Positions 37,771-47,476 of a DNA stretch of 64,000 nt are shown here, piece by piece. The notes beneath the pieces are model-generated. The model saw nothing but the letters and a program-made list of their open reading frames with translations. It had not been told where the DNA came from and did no database searches. Source of the stretch: Pelomonas sp. Root405 (GTDB lineage Bacteria; Pseudomonadota; Gammaproteobacteria; Burkholderiales; Burkholderiaceae_C); contig NZ_LMDU01000011.1 of the NCBI RefSeq assembly GCF_001425165.1, positions 248,058 to 312,057 on the forward strand, read 5' to 3'. A program made the position numbers and the translations under genes. Each line of letters begins with the position of its first letter. The first letter of the stretch is position 1.

Positions 37771-39069
37771 ATGCCTTCGTTCCAGACCTACCTCGTCGGC
37801 GGCGCCGTGCGCGACCGCCTGCTCGGGCTGACCGTGCAGGACCGCGACTGGGTCGTCGTCGGCGCGTCGCCCCAGGCGCTGCTCGACGCCGGCTACCTCG
37901 CCGTCGGCAAGGACTTTCCCGTCTTCCTGCACCCCAGAACGCGCGAGGAAGTGGCGCTCGCCCGCACCGAGCGCAAGACCGCCGCCGGCTATCACGGCTT
38001 TGCCTTCCACGCGGCGCCCGACGTCACGCTGGAGCAGGACCTGGCACGGCGCGACCTCACCATCAATGCGATGGCCGAGGACGAACACGGCCTGGTCATC
38101 GACCCCTACGGCGGCCAGCGGGACATCGCCGCCAAGCTGCTGCGCCATGTGTCGCCGGCCTTTGCCGAGGACCCCGTGCGCATCCTGCGCCTCGCCCGCT
38201 TCGCCGCGCGCTTTGCGGATTTCACCGTCGCGCCCGAGACCGTCGAGCTGATGCGCGACATGGTCGGCGCCGGCGAGGTCGATGCGCTGGTGGCCGAGCG
38301 CGTCTGGCAGGAATTGTCGCGCGGCTTGATGGAGAAAAAGCCCTCGCGCATGTTCGAAGTGCTGCGCGAGGCCGGCGCGCTGCACAAGCTGCTGCCCGAG
38401 GTGGACGCGCTGTTCGGCGTGCCGCAGCCCGAGGCCCACCACCCCGAGGTCGACACCGGCGTGCACCTGCTGATGGTGCTGGACCAGTGCGCGCGGCTGG
38501 AGGCGCCGCTGACCGTGCGCTATGCCTGCCTGTGCCACGACCTTGGCAAGGGCACGACGCGCAAGGAAGAGCTGCCGCGCCACATTGCCCACGAGGTGCG
38601 CAGCGAGAAGCTGGCGCGCAAGGTGAGCGAGCGCTGGAAGGTGCCGAGCGACTGCCGCGAGCTGGCCGAGTTGGTGGCCCGCGAACACACCCATGTGCAC
38701 CAGAGCACGGGCTTCGGCCCCGAGGCGCGGCTGCGCCTGCTGGAGCGTTGCGACGCCTGGCGCCGGCCCGAGCGCTTTGCCGAACTGCTGTGGGCCTGCG
38801 AATGCGATGCGCGTGGCCGCCTGGGCCTGGAGAACCGCGACTATCCGCAACGCGAACGCTTGCTGGCGGACCTGGCTGCAACGCAGAAAGTGGACCTCGC
38901 CGCCGTCAGCGCCGAGGCCATTGCCCGCGGCGCCCAGGGCCCGGCCATCGGCAAGGCGGTGCAGGCGGCGCGGCTGGGGGCTTTGCGTTCCTTCACCGAC
39001 GAGCATCACGCCTCGTCGATACAGTCACCGGCTTTGCCGGCAGACAGCTGGCAGCAAGCTAAGCGATAG
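37771..39069 (+). CDS. cca: CCA tRNA nucleotidyltransferase, multifunctional form with HD domain
   Basis: The 432-residue enzyme adds or repairs the 3' CCA of tRNA. The class II nucleotidyltransferase core has [25 protein letters not shown], and [10 protein letters not shown]. The HD phosphohydrolase domain carries [17 protein letters not shown], and [12 protein letters not shown] follows. The long form with HD domain matches the gammaproteobacterial/betaproteobacterial multifunctional CCA protein. It ends nine bases before the RND adaptor gene. Confidence 0.96.
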   Translation: MPSFQTYLVGGAVRDRLLGLTVQDRDWVVVGASPQALLDAGYLAVGKDFPVFLHPRTREEVALARTERKTAAGYHGFAFHAAPDVTLEQDLARRDLTINAMAEDEHGLVIDPYGGQRDIAAKLLRHVSPAFAEDPVRILRLARFAARFADFTVAPETVELMRDMVGAGEVDALVAERVWQELSRGLMEKKPSRMFEVLREAGALHKLLPEVDALFGVPQPEAHHPEVDTGVHLLMVLDQCARLEAPLTVRYACLCHDLGKGTTRKEELPRHIAHEVRSEKLARKVSERWKVPSDCRELAELVAREHTHVHQSTGFGPEARLRLLERCDAWRRPERFAELLWACECDARGRLGLENRDYPQRERLLADLAATQKVDLAAVSAEAIARGAQGPAIGKAVQAARLGALRSFTDEHHASSIQSPALPADSWQQAKR

Positions 39070-39077
39070 AGGCCGGC

Positions 39078-40277
39078 ATGAGGGTTGCGGGAATTGGACG
39101 GACGGCAAAGGCGCTGTCATTGAGCGCTCTGATCGGTCTGGTGGGCTGCGGCCAAGGCAGCAGCGCCCCGGCGCCAGCCGCCCCGCCGCCGCCTGAAGTC
39201 GGCGTTATCACGGCCGCGCCGGGCCGGGCCGACCTGACGACCGAACTGCCCGGTCGGCTGGAGGCCTTCCGCGTCGCCCAGGTGCGCGCACGCGCCGCCG
39301 GCATCCTGCAAAAACGCCTCTTCACCGAGGGCTCGGACGTCAAGGCCGGCCAGCCGCTGTTCGAGATCGACGCCGCGCCTTACCGCGCCACGCTGGCCAG
39401 TGCGCAGGCGCAGCTGGCGCGCGCCGAGGCCAATCTGATGCAGGCCCAGGCGCTGGCCGACCGCTATGCACCGCTGGCCAAGAGCCAGGCCGTCAGCCAG
39501 CAGGAAGCGCTGAACGCCCAGGCCGCCGCCGGCCAGGCCAAGGCCGATGTCGCTGCAGGCAAGGCCGCCGTGCAGACCGCGCAGATCAACCTTGGCTATG
39601 CCACCGTCACCTCTCCCATCGCCGGGCGCATCGGGCGGGCCCTCGTCACCGAAGGCGCGCTGGTGGGCCAGGGCGAGGCGACGCCGCTGGCCATCGTGCA
39701 GCAGGTCGACAAGCTGTATGTGAACTTCACGCAGCCGGCCAACGAAGTGATGCGGCTGCGGGCCGCCCTGGCCGGCGGCCAGCTGCAACGGGCCGCGGGC
39801 AAGGAAGCCGCCCAGGTTCAGGTCGTGCTGGAAGACGGCAGCGTGTATGCCCACGCCGGCCGGCTGCTGTTCTCTGACCTCAGCGTCGATGCAACCACCG
39901 GCCAGATCACCTTGCGCGCCGAGCTGCCCAATCCGCAGGGCCAGTTGCTGCCGGGGCTGTATGTGCGCGTGCGCCTCGCCCAGGCCGAAGTGGCCGACGG
40001 CATTTGGGTGCCCCAGCAGGCGGTGCGCCGCAGCGCCCAGGGCGACAACGTGCTGGTCGTGGCCGAAGACGGCAGCGTGGCGGCACGCCCCGTCAAGCTG
40101 GGGCCGCCCCGGCCCGGCCAGGCGCTGGTGCTGTCGGGCCTGAAACCTGGCGAGAAGGTCATCGTCGACGGCCTGCAGCGGGCGCGTGCCGGTGGCAAGG
40201 CCAGGCCGGTGCCGTGGACGCCACCGGGCGCGGCCTCCGCACCCGCTCCCGCCACATCGGCCGCCGCCAAGAGCTGA
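39078..40277 (+). CDS. RND efflux periplasmic adaptor (MexA/AcrA-like)
   Basis: The 399-residue membrane-fusion protein has a signal peptide with a lipobox (LIGLVGC, Cys22). A lipoyl/hairpin/beta-barrel body follows: LPGRLEAFRVAQVRARAAGI, then the coiled coil (AQLARAEANLMQAQALADRY), and LGYATVTSPIAGRIGRALVTEGALV. It bridges the inner-membrane pump (next gene) and an outer-membrane channel. The tail is Pro/Ala-rich. The start codon lies nine bases after cca. Confidence 0.95.
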   Translation: MRVAGIGRTAKALSLSALIGLVGCGQGSSAPAPAAPPPPEVGVITAAPGRADLTTELPGRLEAFRVAQVRARAAGILQKRLFTEGSDVKAGQPLFEIDAAPYRATLASAQAQLARAEANLMQAQALADRYAPLAKSQAVSQQEALNAQAAAGQAKADVAAGKAAVQTAQINLGYATVTSPIAGRIGRALVTEGALVGQGEATPLAIVQQVDKLYVNFTQPANEVMRLRAALAGGQLQRAAGKEAAQVQVVLEDGSVYAHAGRLLFSDLSVDATTGQITLRAELPNPQGQLLPGLYVRVRLAQAEVADGIWVPQQAVRRSAQGDNVLVVAEDGSVAARPVKLGPPRPGQALVLSGLKPGEKVIVDGLQRARAGGKARPVPWTPPGAASAPAPATSAAAKS

Positions 40278-40284
40278 TCCCGCC

Positions 40285-43200
40285 ATGGCGCAGTTCTTCA
40301 TCAACCGGCCCATCTTTGCCTGGGTCATCGCCCTCTTCATCCTCGTCATCGGCGGCACCGCGGTCACGCAGCTGCCCATCGCGCAGTACCCGCCGGTGGC
40401 GCCACCGGCCATCGCGCTGTCGGTGACCTACCCCGGCGCCTCGGCGCAGACGCTGGAAGACGCCGTCATCAGCATCATCGAGCGCGAGATGAACGGCGCG
40501 CCAGGCCTGATCTACATGGAGGCCGTCAGCCAGGCCGATGGCACCGGCTCGCTGACGCTGAACTTCGACCCCGGCACCAACCCCGACCTGGCCCAGGTGG
40601 ACGTGCAGAACCGCCTGGCCCGCGCCACGCCGCGGCTGCCGGCCAGCGTCATCCAGCAGGGCGTGCGTGTCGACAAGGCCAACCCCAACTTCCTGCTCTT
40701 CACCATCCTGTCGAGCGACAACCCGAGCTTCGACCCCATCGCGCTGGGCGACTACGCGGCACGCACCGTGCTGCCCGAGATCCAGCGCGTGCCCGGCGTC
40801 GGCCAGGCCAGCCTGTTCGGCACCGAGCGCGGCATGCGCATCTGGCTGGACCCCGCCAAGCTGCTGGGTTATCGACTGTCGCCCGCAGATGTCAACGACG
40901 CGATCCGCGCGCAGAACGCGCAGGTCGACTCCGGCACCATCGGCGACCAACCCAGCGTACCGGGGCAGACGCTGTTCGCCACCGTCGTCGTGCGCGGCCA
41001 GCTGACCAGCGCCGAGCAGTTCGGCAACATCGTGCTGCGCGCCAATGCCGATGGCTCGACCGTGCGGCTCAAGGATGTCGCCCGCGTCGAGCTGGGGGCG
41101 CAAAGCTATGGCGGCCGCTCCACGCGGCTGAACGGCCAGCCCTCGGTCGGCATCGGCGTGCAGCTGGCGCCCACCGCCAATGCACTGCAGACGGCCGACC
41201 TCGTCAAGCAGCGCCTCAAGGAGCTGCAGCCCTATTTCCCGGCGGGCGTGAAGGCCACCATTCCCTTCGACAGCTCGCTGTTCATCGACATCTCGATCTC
41301 GCAGGTTGTCGAGACGCTGATCGAGGCCGTCGTGCTGGTGTTCCTGGTGATGTTCCTGTTCCTGCAGAACATCCGCTACACGCTGATCCCGACGCTGGTC
41401 GTGCCCATCGCCTTGCTGGGCAGCTTCGCGACCCTGCTCGCTCTGGGCTTCTCGATCAACGTGCTGACGATGTTCGGCATGGTGCTGGTGATCGGCATCG
41501 TGGTGGACGACGCCATCGTCGTCGTCGAGAACGTCGAGCGCATCATGAGCGAGGAGGGGCTGTCGCCGCTGGCCGCCACGCGCAAGGCGATGGGCCAGAT
41601 CTCCGGCGCCATCATCGGCGTGACGGTGGTGCTGCTGTCGGTGTTCGTGCCGCTGGCCTTCTTCGGCGGCGCCATCGGCAACATCTACCGCCAGTTCGCC
41701 GCCGTGATGGTCAGTGCCATCGCCTTCTCGGCCTTCATGGCGCTGTCGCTGACGCCGGCGCTGTGCGCCACCCTGCTCAAGCCCGTCGAGGCCGGCCATC
41801 ACCTGGAGAAGAAGGGCTTCTTCGGCATGTTCAACCGCGGCTTCAACCGCATGGCCAGGCGCTACGAGAACGGCATCACGCGCATGCTGAAGAAGGCGCC
41901 GCGCTGGCTCATCCTGTACGCCGCCGTCATCGCCGTGGCGGTGCTGATGTTCCAACGGCTGCCGACCTCCTTCGTGCCCAACGAGGACCAGGGCAGCATC
42001 CTCGTCAACGTGCAACTGCCGCCGGGCGCCACGCAGGCGCGCACGCTGGCCGTCATGCAGCAGGCCGAGGACTACATGCTCAAGCAGCCCGAGGTGGAGA
42101 GCATGGTCAGCGTGGTGGGCTTCAGCTTCGCCGGCTCGGGCCAGAACGCCGCCCTGGGTTTCATCACGCTCAAGCCCTGGGACGAACGCCAGGGCGAAGA
42201 GCGCAGCGCGCAGGCGCTGGTGGCGCGCTCCTTCGGCGCCCTCAGCAAGATCCGCGACGCGATCATCTTCCCCGTCAGCCCGCCGGCCATCCGCGACCTC
42301 GGCCGCGCCAATGGCTTTGCCTTCAGATTGCAGGACCGCGGTGGCCACACGCGCGGCGAGCTGCTGGCCGCCCGTGGCCAGCTGCTGGCCGCCGCCGCCA
42401 AGAGCCCGCTGCTGGCGGCTGTGCGGCCGGACGGCCTGGAGGACGCGGCCCAGTTGGAGCTGAGCATCGACCGTGAACGCGCGCTGGCCCTGGGCGTGCC
42501 CATCGGTGCCATCAACGCGGTGCTGGGCACCTCGCTGGGCTCCAGCTACGTGAACGACTTCCCCAACGCCGGCCGGCTTCAGCGCGTCGTCGTCCAGGCC
42601 GAGGCCCAGGCGCGCATGACGCCCGAAGACCTGCTCAAGCTCAATGTGATGAACAGCAGCGGCCAGCCCGTGCCGCTGGCCGCCTTTGCCAGCAGCAAGT
42701 GGATCAGCGGCGCGATGCAGACGGTGCGCTACAACGGCTACCCGACGATGCGCATCGCGGGCGAGGCGGCCAAGGGCGTGTCCAGCGGCGCGGCGATTGC
42801 CGAGATGGAACGCCTCGCCGCCGAGCTGCCCGCCGGCTTCGGCTACGAGTGGACCGGCCTGACGCGTGAGGAAAAACTCTCGGGCTCCACCGCCTTCATC
42901 CTGTTCGGCTTCTCGCTGCTGGCCGTCTTCCTGTGCCTGGCCGCGCTGTACGAGAGCTGGAGCATCCCGTTCGCGGTGCTGCTCGTCGTGCCGTTAGGCA
43001 TCCTGGGCGTCGTGCTGGGCGCCAACTTCCGCGGGCTGGAGAACGACGTCTACTTCAAGGTCGGCATGATCACCATCATCGGCTTGGCGGCCAAGAACGC
43101 GGTGCTCATCATCGAGTTCGCCAAGGATCTGCAGGCCCATGGCCGCAGCGCCGCGGACGCGGTCATCGAGGCGGCGCACCTGCGCTTGCGGCCCATCCTG

Positions 43201-43440
43201 ATGACGTCGCTGGCCTTCATCCTCGGCGTGCTGCCGCTGGTGCTGGCCAGCGGTGCGGGCTCGGCCAGCCAGCGTGCCATCGGCACCGGCGTCATGGGCG
43301 GCATGATCTCCGCGACGACGCTCGCCGTCTTCCTGGTGCCGGTGTTCTTCGTGCTGGTGCGCCGCTTCTTCCCGGCCAGCGAACGCCAGCGCCGCCGCGA
43401 CGCCCACGAGGCGGAGGAATCGTCGGGAGGCCCCGCATGA
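40285..43440 (+). CDS. RND efflux transporter, HAE1/AcrB-like
   Basis: The 1051-residue pump starts MAQFFINRPIFAWVIALFIL, typical of the HAE1 family, and has 12 membrane segments with two large periplasmic loops. The proton-relay aspartates lie in VIGIVVDDAIVVVENVE of segment 4, and AAKNAVLIIEFAKDL follows in segment 10. Other motifs are GDYAARTVLPEIQRVPGVGQ and NPDLAQVDVQNRL. The start is taken at 40285 with the adaptor stop just upstream; the longer frame is out of family. It overlaps the channel gene by four bases. Confidence 0.97.
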   Translation: MAQFFINRPIFAWVIALFILVIGGTAVTQLPIAQYPPVAPPAIALSVTYPGASAQTLEDAVISIIEREMNGAPGLIYMEAVSQADGTGSLTLNFDPGTNPDLAQVDVQNRLARATPRLPASVIQQGVRVDKANPNFLLFTILSSDNPSFDPIALGDYAARTVLPEIQRVPGVGQASLFGTERGMRIWLDPAKLLGYRLSPADVNDAIRAQNAQVDSGTIGDQPSVPGQTLFATVVVRGQLTSAEQFGNIVLRANADGSTVRLKDVARVELGAQSYGGRSTRLNGQPSVGIGVQLAPTANALQTADLVKQRLKELQPYFPAGVKATIPFDSSLFIDISISQVVETLIEAVVLVFLVMFLFLQNIRYTLIPTLVVPIALLGSFATLLALGFSINVLTMFGMVLVIGIVVDDAIVVVENVERIMSEEGLSPLAATRKAMGQISGAIIGVTVVLLSVFVPLAFFGGAIGNIYRQFAAVMVSAIAFSAFMALSLTPALCATLLKPVEAGHHLEKKGFFGMFNRGFNRMARRYENGITRMLKKAPRWLILYAAVIAVAVLMFQRLPTSFVPNEDQGSILVNVQLPPGATQARTLAVMQQAEDYMLKQPEVESMVSVVGFSFAGSGQNAALGFITLKPWDERQGEERSAQALVARSFGALSKIRDAIIFPVSPPAIRDLGRANGFAFRLQDRGGHTRGELLAARGQLLAAAAKSPLLAAVRPDGLEDAAQLELSIDRERALALGVPIGAINAVLGTSLGSSYVNDFPNAGRLQRVVVQAEAQARMTPEDLLKLNVMNSSGQPVPLAAFASSKWISGAMQTVRYNGYPTMRIAGEAAKGVSSGAAIAEMERLAAELPAGFGYEWTGLTREEKLSGSTAFILFGFSLLAVFLCLAALYESWSIPFAVLLVVPLGILGVVLGANFRGLENDVYFKVGMITIIGLAAKNAVLIIEFAKDLQAHGRSAADAVIEAAHLRLRPILMTSLAFILGVLPLVLASGAGSASQRAIGTGVMGGMISATTLAVFLVPVFFVLVRRFFPASERQRRRDAHEAEESSGGPA

Positions 43441-44810
43441 AGCACGCGCTGACCCTGGCTGCGGCGCTGGCGCTGGTGGCCTGCGCCGGCCCCGAGCCCC
43501 AGAAGCCCACGGCCGCCGAGGCCGCCCAGTCGGCCCTGCCGGCTGCAGTCTTCCCGACCGCGGGAGGCAGCGGCAGCGCCGCCGCCGAGCTGCCCTGGGC
43601 CCAGGCCTTCCAGGGCGCGCGGCTGCAGCAGCTCATTCCGCTCGCCCTGGCCAACAACCGCGACCTGCGCGTGGCGGCCGCCAACATCGAAAGCGCGCGC
43701 GCCACCGCCGCGGCGCGCGATGCCGACCTGTGGCCGACCGTCAATGCCGGCCTGAGCGGCTCGCGCGCGCCCAACGCCAACGGCGGCATCACGACCAACT
43801 ATCAGGCCGGCCTGCAGGTCAGCGCCTATGAGCTGGACCTGTTCGGCCGCCTGCGCAGCGCCGGCGCCGCCGCACAGGCGCTGCTGCTGGCCGCTGAAGC
43901 CAACCAACAGGCCGTGCGCAACGCACTGATCGCGGCGGTCGCCACCACCGAGATCGCGCTGCAGGCCGACGAGGCCCTGCTGCGCATCACGCGCGACACC
44001 CTGCGCAGCCGCGAGCAGTCGCTCGATCTCATCCGCCAGCGCTTCGAGGGCGGCATCACCAGCGAGCTGGACCTGCGCGCCGGCGAGTCAGCGCTGCAGG
44101 CCGCACGGGTGGCGCTGGCACAGACGCAGCGCCAGCGCATGCTCGACGAGAACGCCCTCGTGCTGCTGCTGGGCTCGGCCCTGCCCGCCGACCTGCCCGC
44201 GCCGACAGGGCTGCTGACCGACTTCGAGCCCCTGGCCGAGCTGCCCGCCGGCGTGCCGAGCGAGGTGCTGACGCGCCGGCCCGACATCCGTCAGGCCGAA
44301 CAGCAGCTCGCCGCCGCCGACGCCAACATCGGCGCCGCGCGCGCCGCCTTCTTCCCACGCATCACGCTGACCGGCAGCTTCGGCACGACGAGCAACCAGC
44401 TCGACGCGCTGTTCAAGAACTCGGCCTGGAGCTTTGCGCCGCAGCTGCTGCAGCCGCTGTTCGACGCCGGCCGCAACCGCGCCAACCTTGCGGGCGCCCG
44501 CGCGGCCCGCGACGCTGCCACGGCGCAGTACGAGCGCGCCATCCAGGCGGCCTTCCGCGACGTCGCCGATGCGCTGGCCGGCCGCACGACGCTGGCCGAG
44601 CAGCGCAGCGCGCAAGCCGCACTGGTGGACGCCGAGGCACGCCGCCTGGCGCTGGCCGAGGAGCGCTACCGCGCCGGCGTCTCCGGCTCGCTGGAGGTGC
44701 TGGACGCGCAGCGCTCGCTGTTCGCGGCGCGTCAGGCCCTTGTGCAGGTGCAGAGCCAGCGCGCGCAGAACCTTGTCTCGGTCTACCGGGTCCTCGGTGG
44801 GGGTGGATGA
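43437..44810 (+). CDS. RND outer-membrane channel lipoprotein (NodT/TolC family)
   Basis: The 457-residue product has a lipoprotein signal (LALVACAG, Cys15) and two OEP repeats. Each has long helices (NRDLRVAAANIESARATAAA and RRPDIRQAEQQLAAADANIG), and the end shows EERYRAGVSGSLEVLDAQRSL. It completes the tripartite efflux pump by forming the outer-membrane channel. It starts with an ATGA overlap to the pump gene and its stop overlaps the start frame of the esterase gene. Confidence 0.95.
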   Translation: MKHALTLAAALALVACAGPEPQKPTAAEAAQSALPAAVFPTAGGSGSAAAELPWAQAFQGARLQQLIPLALANNRDLRVAAANIESARATAAARDADLWPTVNAGLSGSRAPNANGGITTNYQAGLQVSAYELDLFGRLRSAGAAAQALLLAAEANQQAVRNALIAAVATTEIALQADEALLRITRDTLRSREQSLDLIRQRFEGGITSELDLRAGESALQAARVALAQTQRQRMLDENALVLLLGSALPADLPAPTGLLTDFEPLAELPAGVPSEVLTRRPDIRQAEQQLAAADANIGAARAAFFPRITLTGSFGTTSNQLDALFKNSAWSFAPQLLQPLFDAGRNRANLAGARAARDAATAQYERAIQAAFRDVADALAGRTTLAEQRSAQAALVDAEARRLALAEERYRAGVSGSLEVLDAQRSLFAARQALVQVQSQRAQNLVSVYRVLGGGG

Positions 44811-45865
44811 TGAAATTCAAAGGCAACCACAGAGACACAGAGCCACAGAGAAAACACGAGCGGCGGTTCTCCGTGCCTGTGTGGCTCTGTGGCTGCATTT
44901 CCGCTGCCATGTTGACGCTGCTTCCGCCGGCCGCCCAGGCACAGGAGACGCTGCGTGAGCGCCTCAAGGCCCGCGCCGAGCAGCGCCGCGCCGAGAAGGG
45001 CGGCGAAGCGCCAGCCAAGGGCGGCCTGCATGAGATGCAGGTCAGTGGCCGCAAGGTGCTGGTCCACCTGCCGACGGGTTATGACGCCAGCAAGCCGGCG
45101 CCGCTGGTGCTGGCCTTCCACGGCGGCGGCGGCCATGCCGAGTACATGGCCGACGATGCCAAATACGGGCTGCAAAAGAAGGCCGACGAGGCGGGCTTTG
45201 TCGTCGCCTTTCCCAACGGCTATAGCAAACTCCCTGGCGGCAAGTTCGCCACCTGGAACGCGGGTGGCTGCTGCGGCGACGCACGCGACAAGGGCAGCGA
45301 TGACGTCGGCTTCGCCCGCGCCACCGTGAAGGCGATCCAGGCCCGCTACAGCATCGACGCCGGCCGCGTGTTCGCCACCGGCATGTCCAATGGCGGCATG
45401 CTCAGCCACCGCCTGGCCTGCGAGGCGGCCGATGTCTTCCGCGCCGTTGCAGCCGTCGCCGGCACCGACGCAACCGCCAGCTGCACGCGCAGCAAGCCCA
45501 TCTCGGTGCTGCACATCCACGCCAGGGACGACACCCACGTGCTGTTCAACGGCGGCGCCGGTGCCGATGCCTTCCGCGATGAGAGCAAGGTGATGGCCTT
45601 CACCTCCGTGGCGGACACGATCTCGCGCTGGGTGCAGCGCAACCGCTGCACGGCGCCGCCGCAGCGCACGCTGGACCAGCCGGGCGCCTACTGCGAAACC
45701 CACAGCGGCTGCGCCGGCGGCACCGCCGTGCAGCTCTGCGTGACCGAGACCGGCGGCCATTCCTGGCCCGGCGCCGACAGCGTGCGCCGCGGCAAGCCGG
45801 CTGCCTCGCAGGCGCTGGATGCTAACGACACCCTCTGGCACTTTTTCGAACAAGCTTCCCGCTGA
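44807..45865 (+). CDS. Secreted PHB-depolymerase-like esterase (LpqC family); N-terminus built on a repeat
   Basis: The 352-residue frame contains the LpqC/PHB-depolymerase-type hydrolase domain: RKVLVHLPTGYD, LVLAFHGGGGHAEYMADD, then VFATGMSNGGMLSHRLACEAAD with the nucleophile Ser, ISVLHIHARDDTHV, and ETGGHSWPGADS with the His. Conserved cysteines suggest disulfides and export. The first 34 residues (HRDTEPQRKH, WLCGCI) are translated from a palindromic repeat, yet supply part of the signal-peptide core (CISAAMLTLLPPAAQA). The alternative start is the ATG at 44909, which gives a very short signal peptide. The start is therefore uncertain. Confidence 0.85.
   Translation: MMKFKGNHRDTEPQRKHERRFSVPVWLCGCISAAMLTLLPPAAQAQETLRERLKARAEQRRAEKGGEAPAKGGLHEMQVSGRKVLVHLPTGYDASKPAPLVLAFHGGGGHAEYMADDAKYGLQKKADEAGFVVAFPNGYSKLPGGKFATWNAGGCCGDARDKGSDDVGFARATVKAIQARYSIDAGRVFATGMSNGGMLSHRLACEAADVFRAVAAVAGTDATASCTRSKPISVLHIHARDDTHVLFNGGAGADAFRDESKVMAFTSVADTISRWVQRNRCTAPPQRTLDQPGAYCETHSGCAGGTAVQLCVTETGGHSWPGADSVRRGKPAASQALDANDTLWHFFEQASR
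44823..44896. repeat. Dispersed-type palindromic repeat (ACACAGAG family)
   Basis: The 74-bp element has outer arms GCAACCACAGAG and CTCTGTGGCTGC (11 of 12 paired). Inside them are ACACAGAGCCACAGAG and a complementary run rich in CTGTG. Translations read HRDTExQR on one strand and WLCxSV on the other. That signature is familiar from dispersed palindromes in many bacterial genomes. Only one copy is seen in this window. It overlaps the 5' end of the esterase frame. Confidence 0.75.
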
Positions 45866-45875
45866 AAGTGATCCC

Positions 45876-46337
45876 ATGCGTTTCCTGACTGCCTCCCTCC
45901 TGCTCGCCGCCAGCCTCGCCGCTGAAGCCAGCGGCCCGCCCGCCATCTACGACGAAGCTGCCGACGCCAAGGCCGCCATCCGCGCGACGCTGGCCGAGGC
46001 CGAGAAAGCCAAGCTGCCCGTCCTCGTCGTCTTCGGCGCCAACTGGTGCGGCGACTGCCGCATGCTGGATGCGACTTTCAAGACCGGCCCCAGCGCGCCG
46101 CTGATCGCCAGCAGCTTCAAGGTCGTCAAGGTCGACGTCGGCCGCTTCGACCGCAATGTCGACATCGCCGAGGGCTACCGCGTGCCATTGAAGAAGGGCA
46201 TCCCCGCCGTGGCCGTGCTGTCGCCGCAGGGCAAGCTGCTTTACGCGACCGAGGGCGGTGAACTCGCCAACGCCCGCAAGATGGGCGACCAGGGCGTCTA
46301 CGACTTCTTCAGCCGCGTGACCGCCAGCGCCAAGTGA
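45876..46337 (+). CDS. Thioredoxin-like exported protein with CGDC active site
   Basis: The 153-residue product has a signal peptide (MRFLTASLLLAASLAAEASG) and a thioredoxin domain with the redox motif ANWCGDCRML. The usual CGPC is CGDC, as in some thiol:disulfide or stress-related proteins. VVKVDVGRFDRNVDIAEGY and KKGIPAVAVLSPQGKLLY (with the cis-Pro) complete the fold. It follows the esterase by 10 bases and overlaps the MFS start by four, so the three genes are linked. Confidence 0.93.
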   Translation: MRFLTASLLLAASLAAEASGPPAIYDEAADAKAAIRATLAEAEKAKLPVLVVFGANWCGDCRMLDATFKTGPSAPLIASSFKVVKVDVGRFDRNVDIAEGYRVPLKKGIPAVAVLSPQGKLLYATEGGELANARKMGDQGVYDFFSRVTASAK

Positions 46338-47476
46338 GCCCGCCCTCCCTGGCGGGCGCGTCCATCGCGCTGCGCACGCAGTTCTTCGTCCTCGGCGTCA
46401 TGTTCGCCACCTGGGGTGTGCATGTGCCCACCGTCAAGGCCTACTACGGCCTGGGCGAGCAAGCCCTGGCACTGGCCATGCTGGCCGGCGGCGTCGGCGC
46501 GCTGCTGGCCCTGGCCCAGGCGGGCCGCGTCGTCGGCCGCTTTGGGCCGGCCGCCGTGGCGGCCACCATGGGCGTGCTGTGCTGCGCCAGCGTGGCCAGC
46601 CTGCTGACCGTGCCCCTCTATGCGGCGCTGCTCGTCGTGATGTTGGCCTTCGGCATCACCGGCAGCCTGCTGGACGTGTCGGTCAACGTCGAGGCCACCG
46701 AGATCGAACGCCTGTCCGGCCGGCCGCTGATGAGCGGCTTCCACGGCATGTTCAGCCTGGGCGGCATGGCCGGCGCGGGCCTGGGCAGCGTGGCGCCCGC
46801 GCTGGGCTTGACGGCGCAAGGCCATCTTTTCCTGGCCACCGGCCTGGGCGCCCTTGCGGTGCTGGTCGCCAGCCGTGCCATGCTGCCAGTGGAGCCCGGT
46901 GCCGCCGACGAGAAGCGGCCGCTGAGCATCCCGCGCGGCCCGCTGCTGCTGCTGGGCGTGCTGGCCTCCATGGGGCTGATCGCCGAGGGCGCGATCTACG
47001 ACTGGAGCGTGCTGTTCATGAAGCAGGAGCGCGCCAGCGAAGCCAGCACTTCGGCGCTGGCCTTCGCCAGCTTCAGCGGCGCGATGGCCGTTGGCCGCTT
47101 CGGCGGCGACTGGGTGCGCGCCCGCATGCCGCCCACGCGGCTGATGCGCGCCAGCGGCGTGCTGGCTGCCGCGGGCATGGTGCTGGCGCTGGCGGTGGAT
47201 TCGCCCGTCGTTGCGCTGGTGGGCTTCGCCTTCGTCGGCCTGGGACTGTCCAACGTCGTGCCGGTGCTGTTCAGCGCCGCCGCCCAGGTGCCGGGCGTGG
47301 CGCCGGCGCACGGCATCGCGGCCGTGTCGGGCGTGGGCTACCTCGGCATGATGGCCGGCCCGCCGCTGATCGGCCTGATCGCCGAACACTCGTCGCTGAC
47401 CATCGGCCTGCTCGTGGTCGTCGTGTTCGCCGTCGTCATGGCCTTGTCGGCGAAGCGGGCGATGAGGGGGGCCTGA
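46334..47476 (+). CDS. MFS transporter (YbjJ-like)
   Basis: The 380-residue membrane protein has 12 hydrophobic segments. The first, FFVLGVMFATWGVHVPTVKA, and the family segment DVSVNVEATEIERLSGRPLMSGFHGMFSLGGM resemble YbjJ-type MFS proteins. It starts with GTG overlapping the thioredoxin TGA (GTGA). The cargo is unknown. Its last 41 bases overlap the converging SGNH gene. Confidence 0.9.
   Translation: MSPPSLAGASIALRTQFFVLGVMFATWGVHVPTVKAYYGLGEQALALAMLAGGVGALLALAQAGRVVGRFGPAAVAATMGVLCCASVASLLTVPLYAALLVVMLAFGITGSLLDVSVNVEATEIERLSGRPLMSGFHGMFSLGGMAGAGLGSVAPALGLTAQGHLFLATGLGALAVLVASRAMLPVEPGAADEKRPLSIPRGPLLLLGVLASMGLIAEGAIYDWSVLFMKQERASEASTSALAFASFSGAMAVGRFGGDWVRARMPPTRLMRASGVLAAAGMVLALAVDSPVVALVGFAFVGLGLSNVVPVLFSAAAQVPGVAPAHGIAAVSGVGYLGMMAGPPLIGLIAEHSSLTIGLLVVVVFAVVMALSAKRAMRGA

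Noticed and set aside
40159..42348. A 729-codon minus frame opposite the RND pump
   Set aside because: Shadow of the pump gene; long His/Asp/Arg-rich runs without domain pattern.
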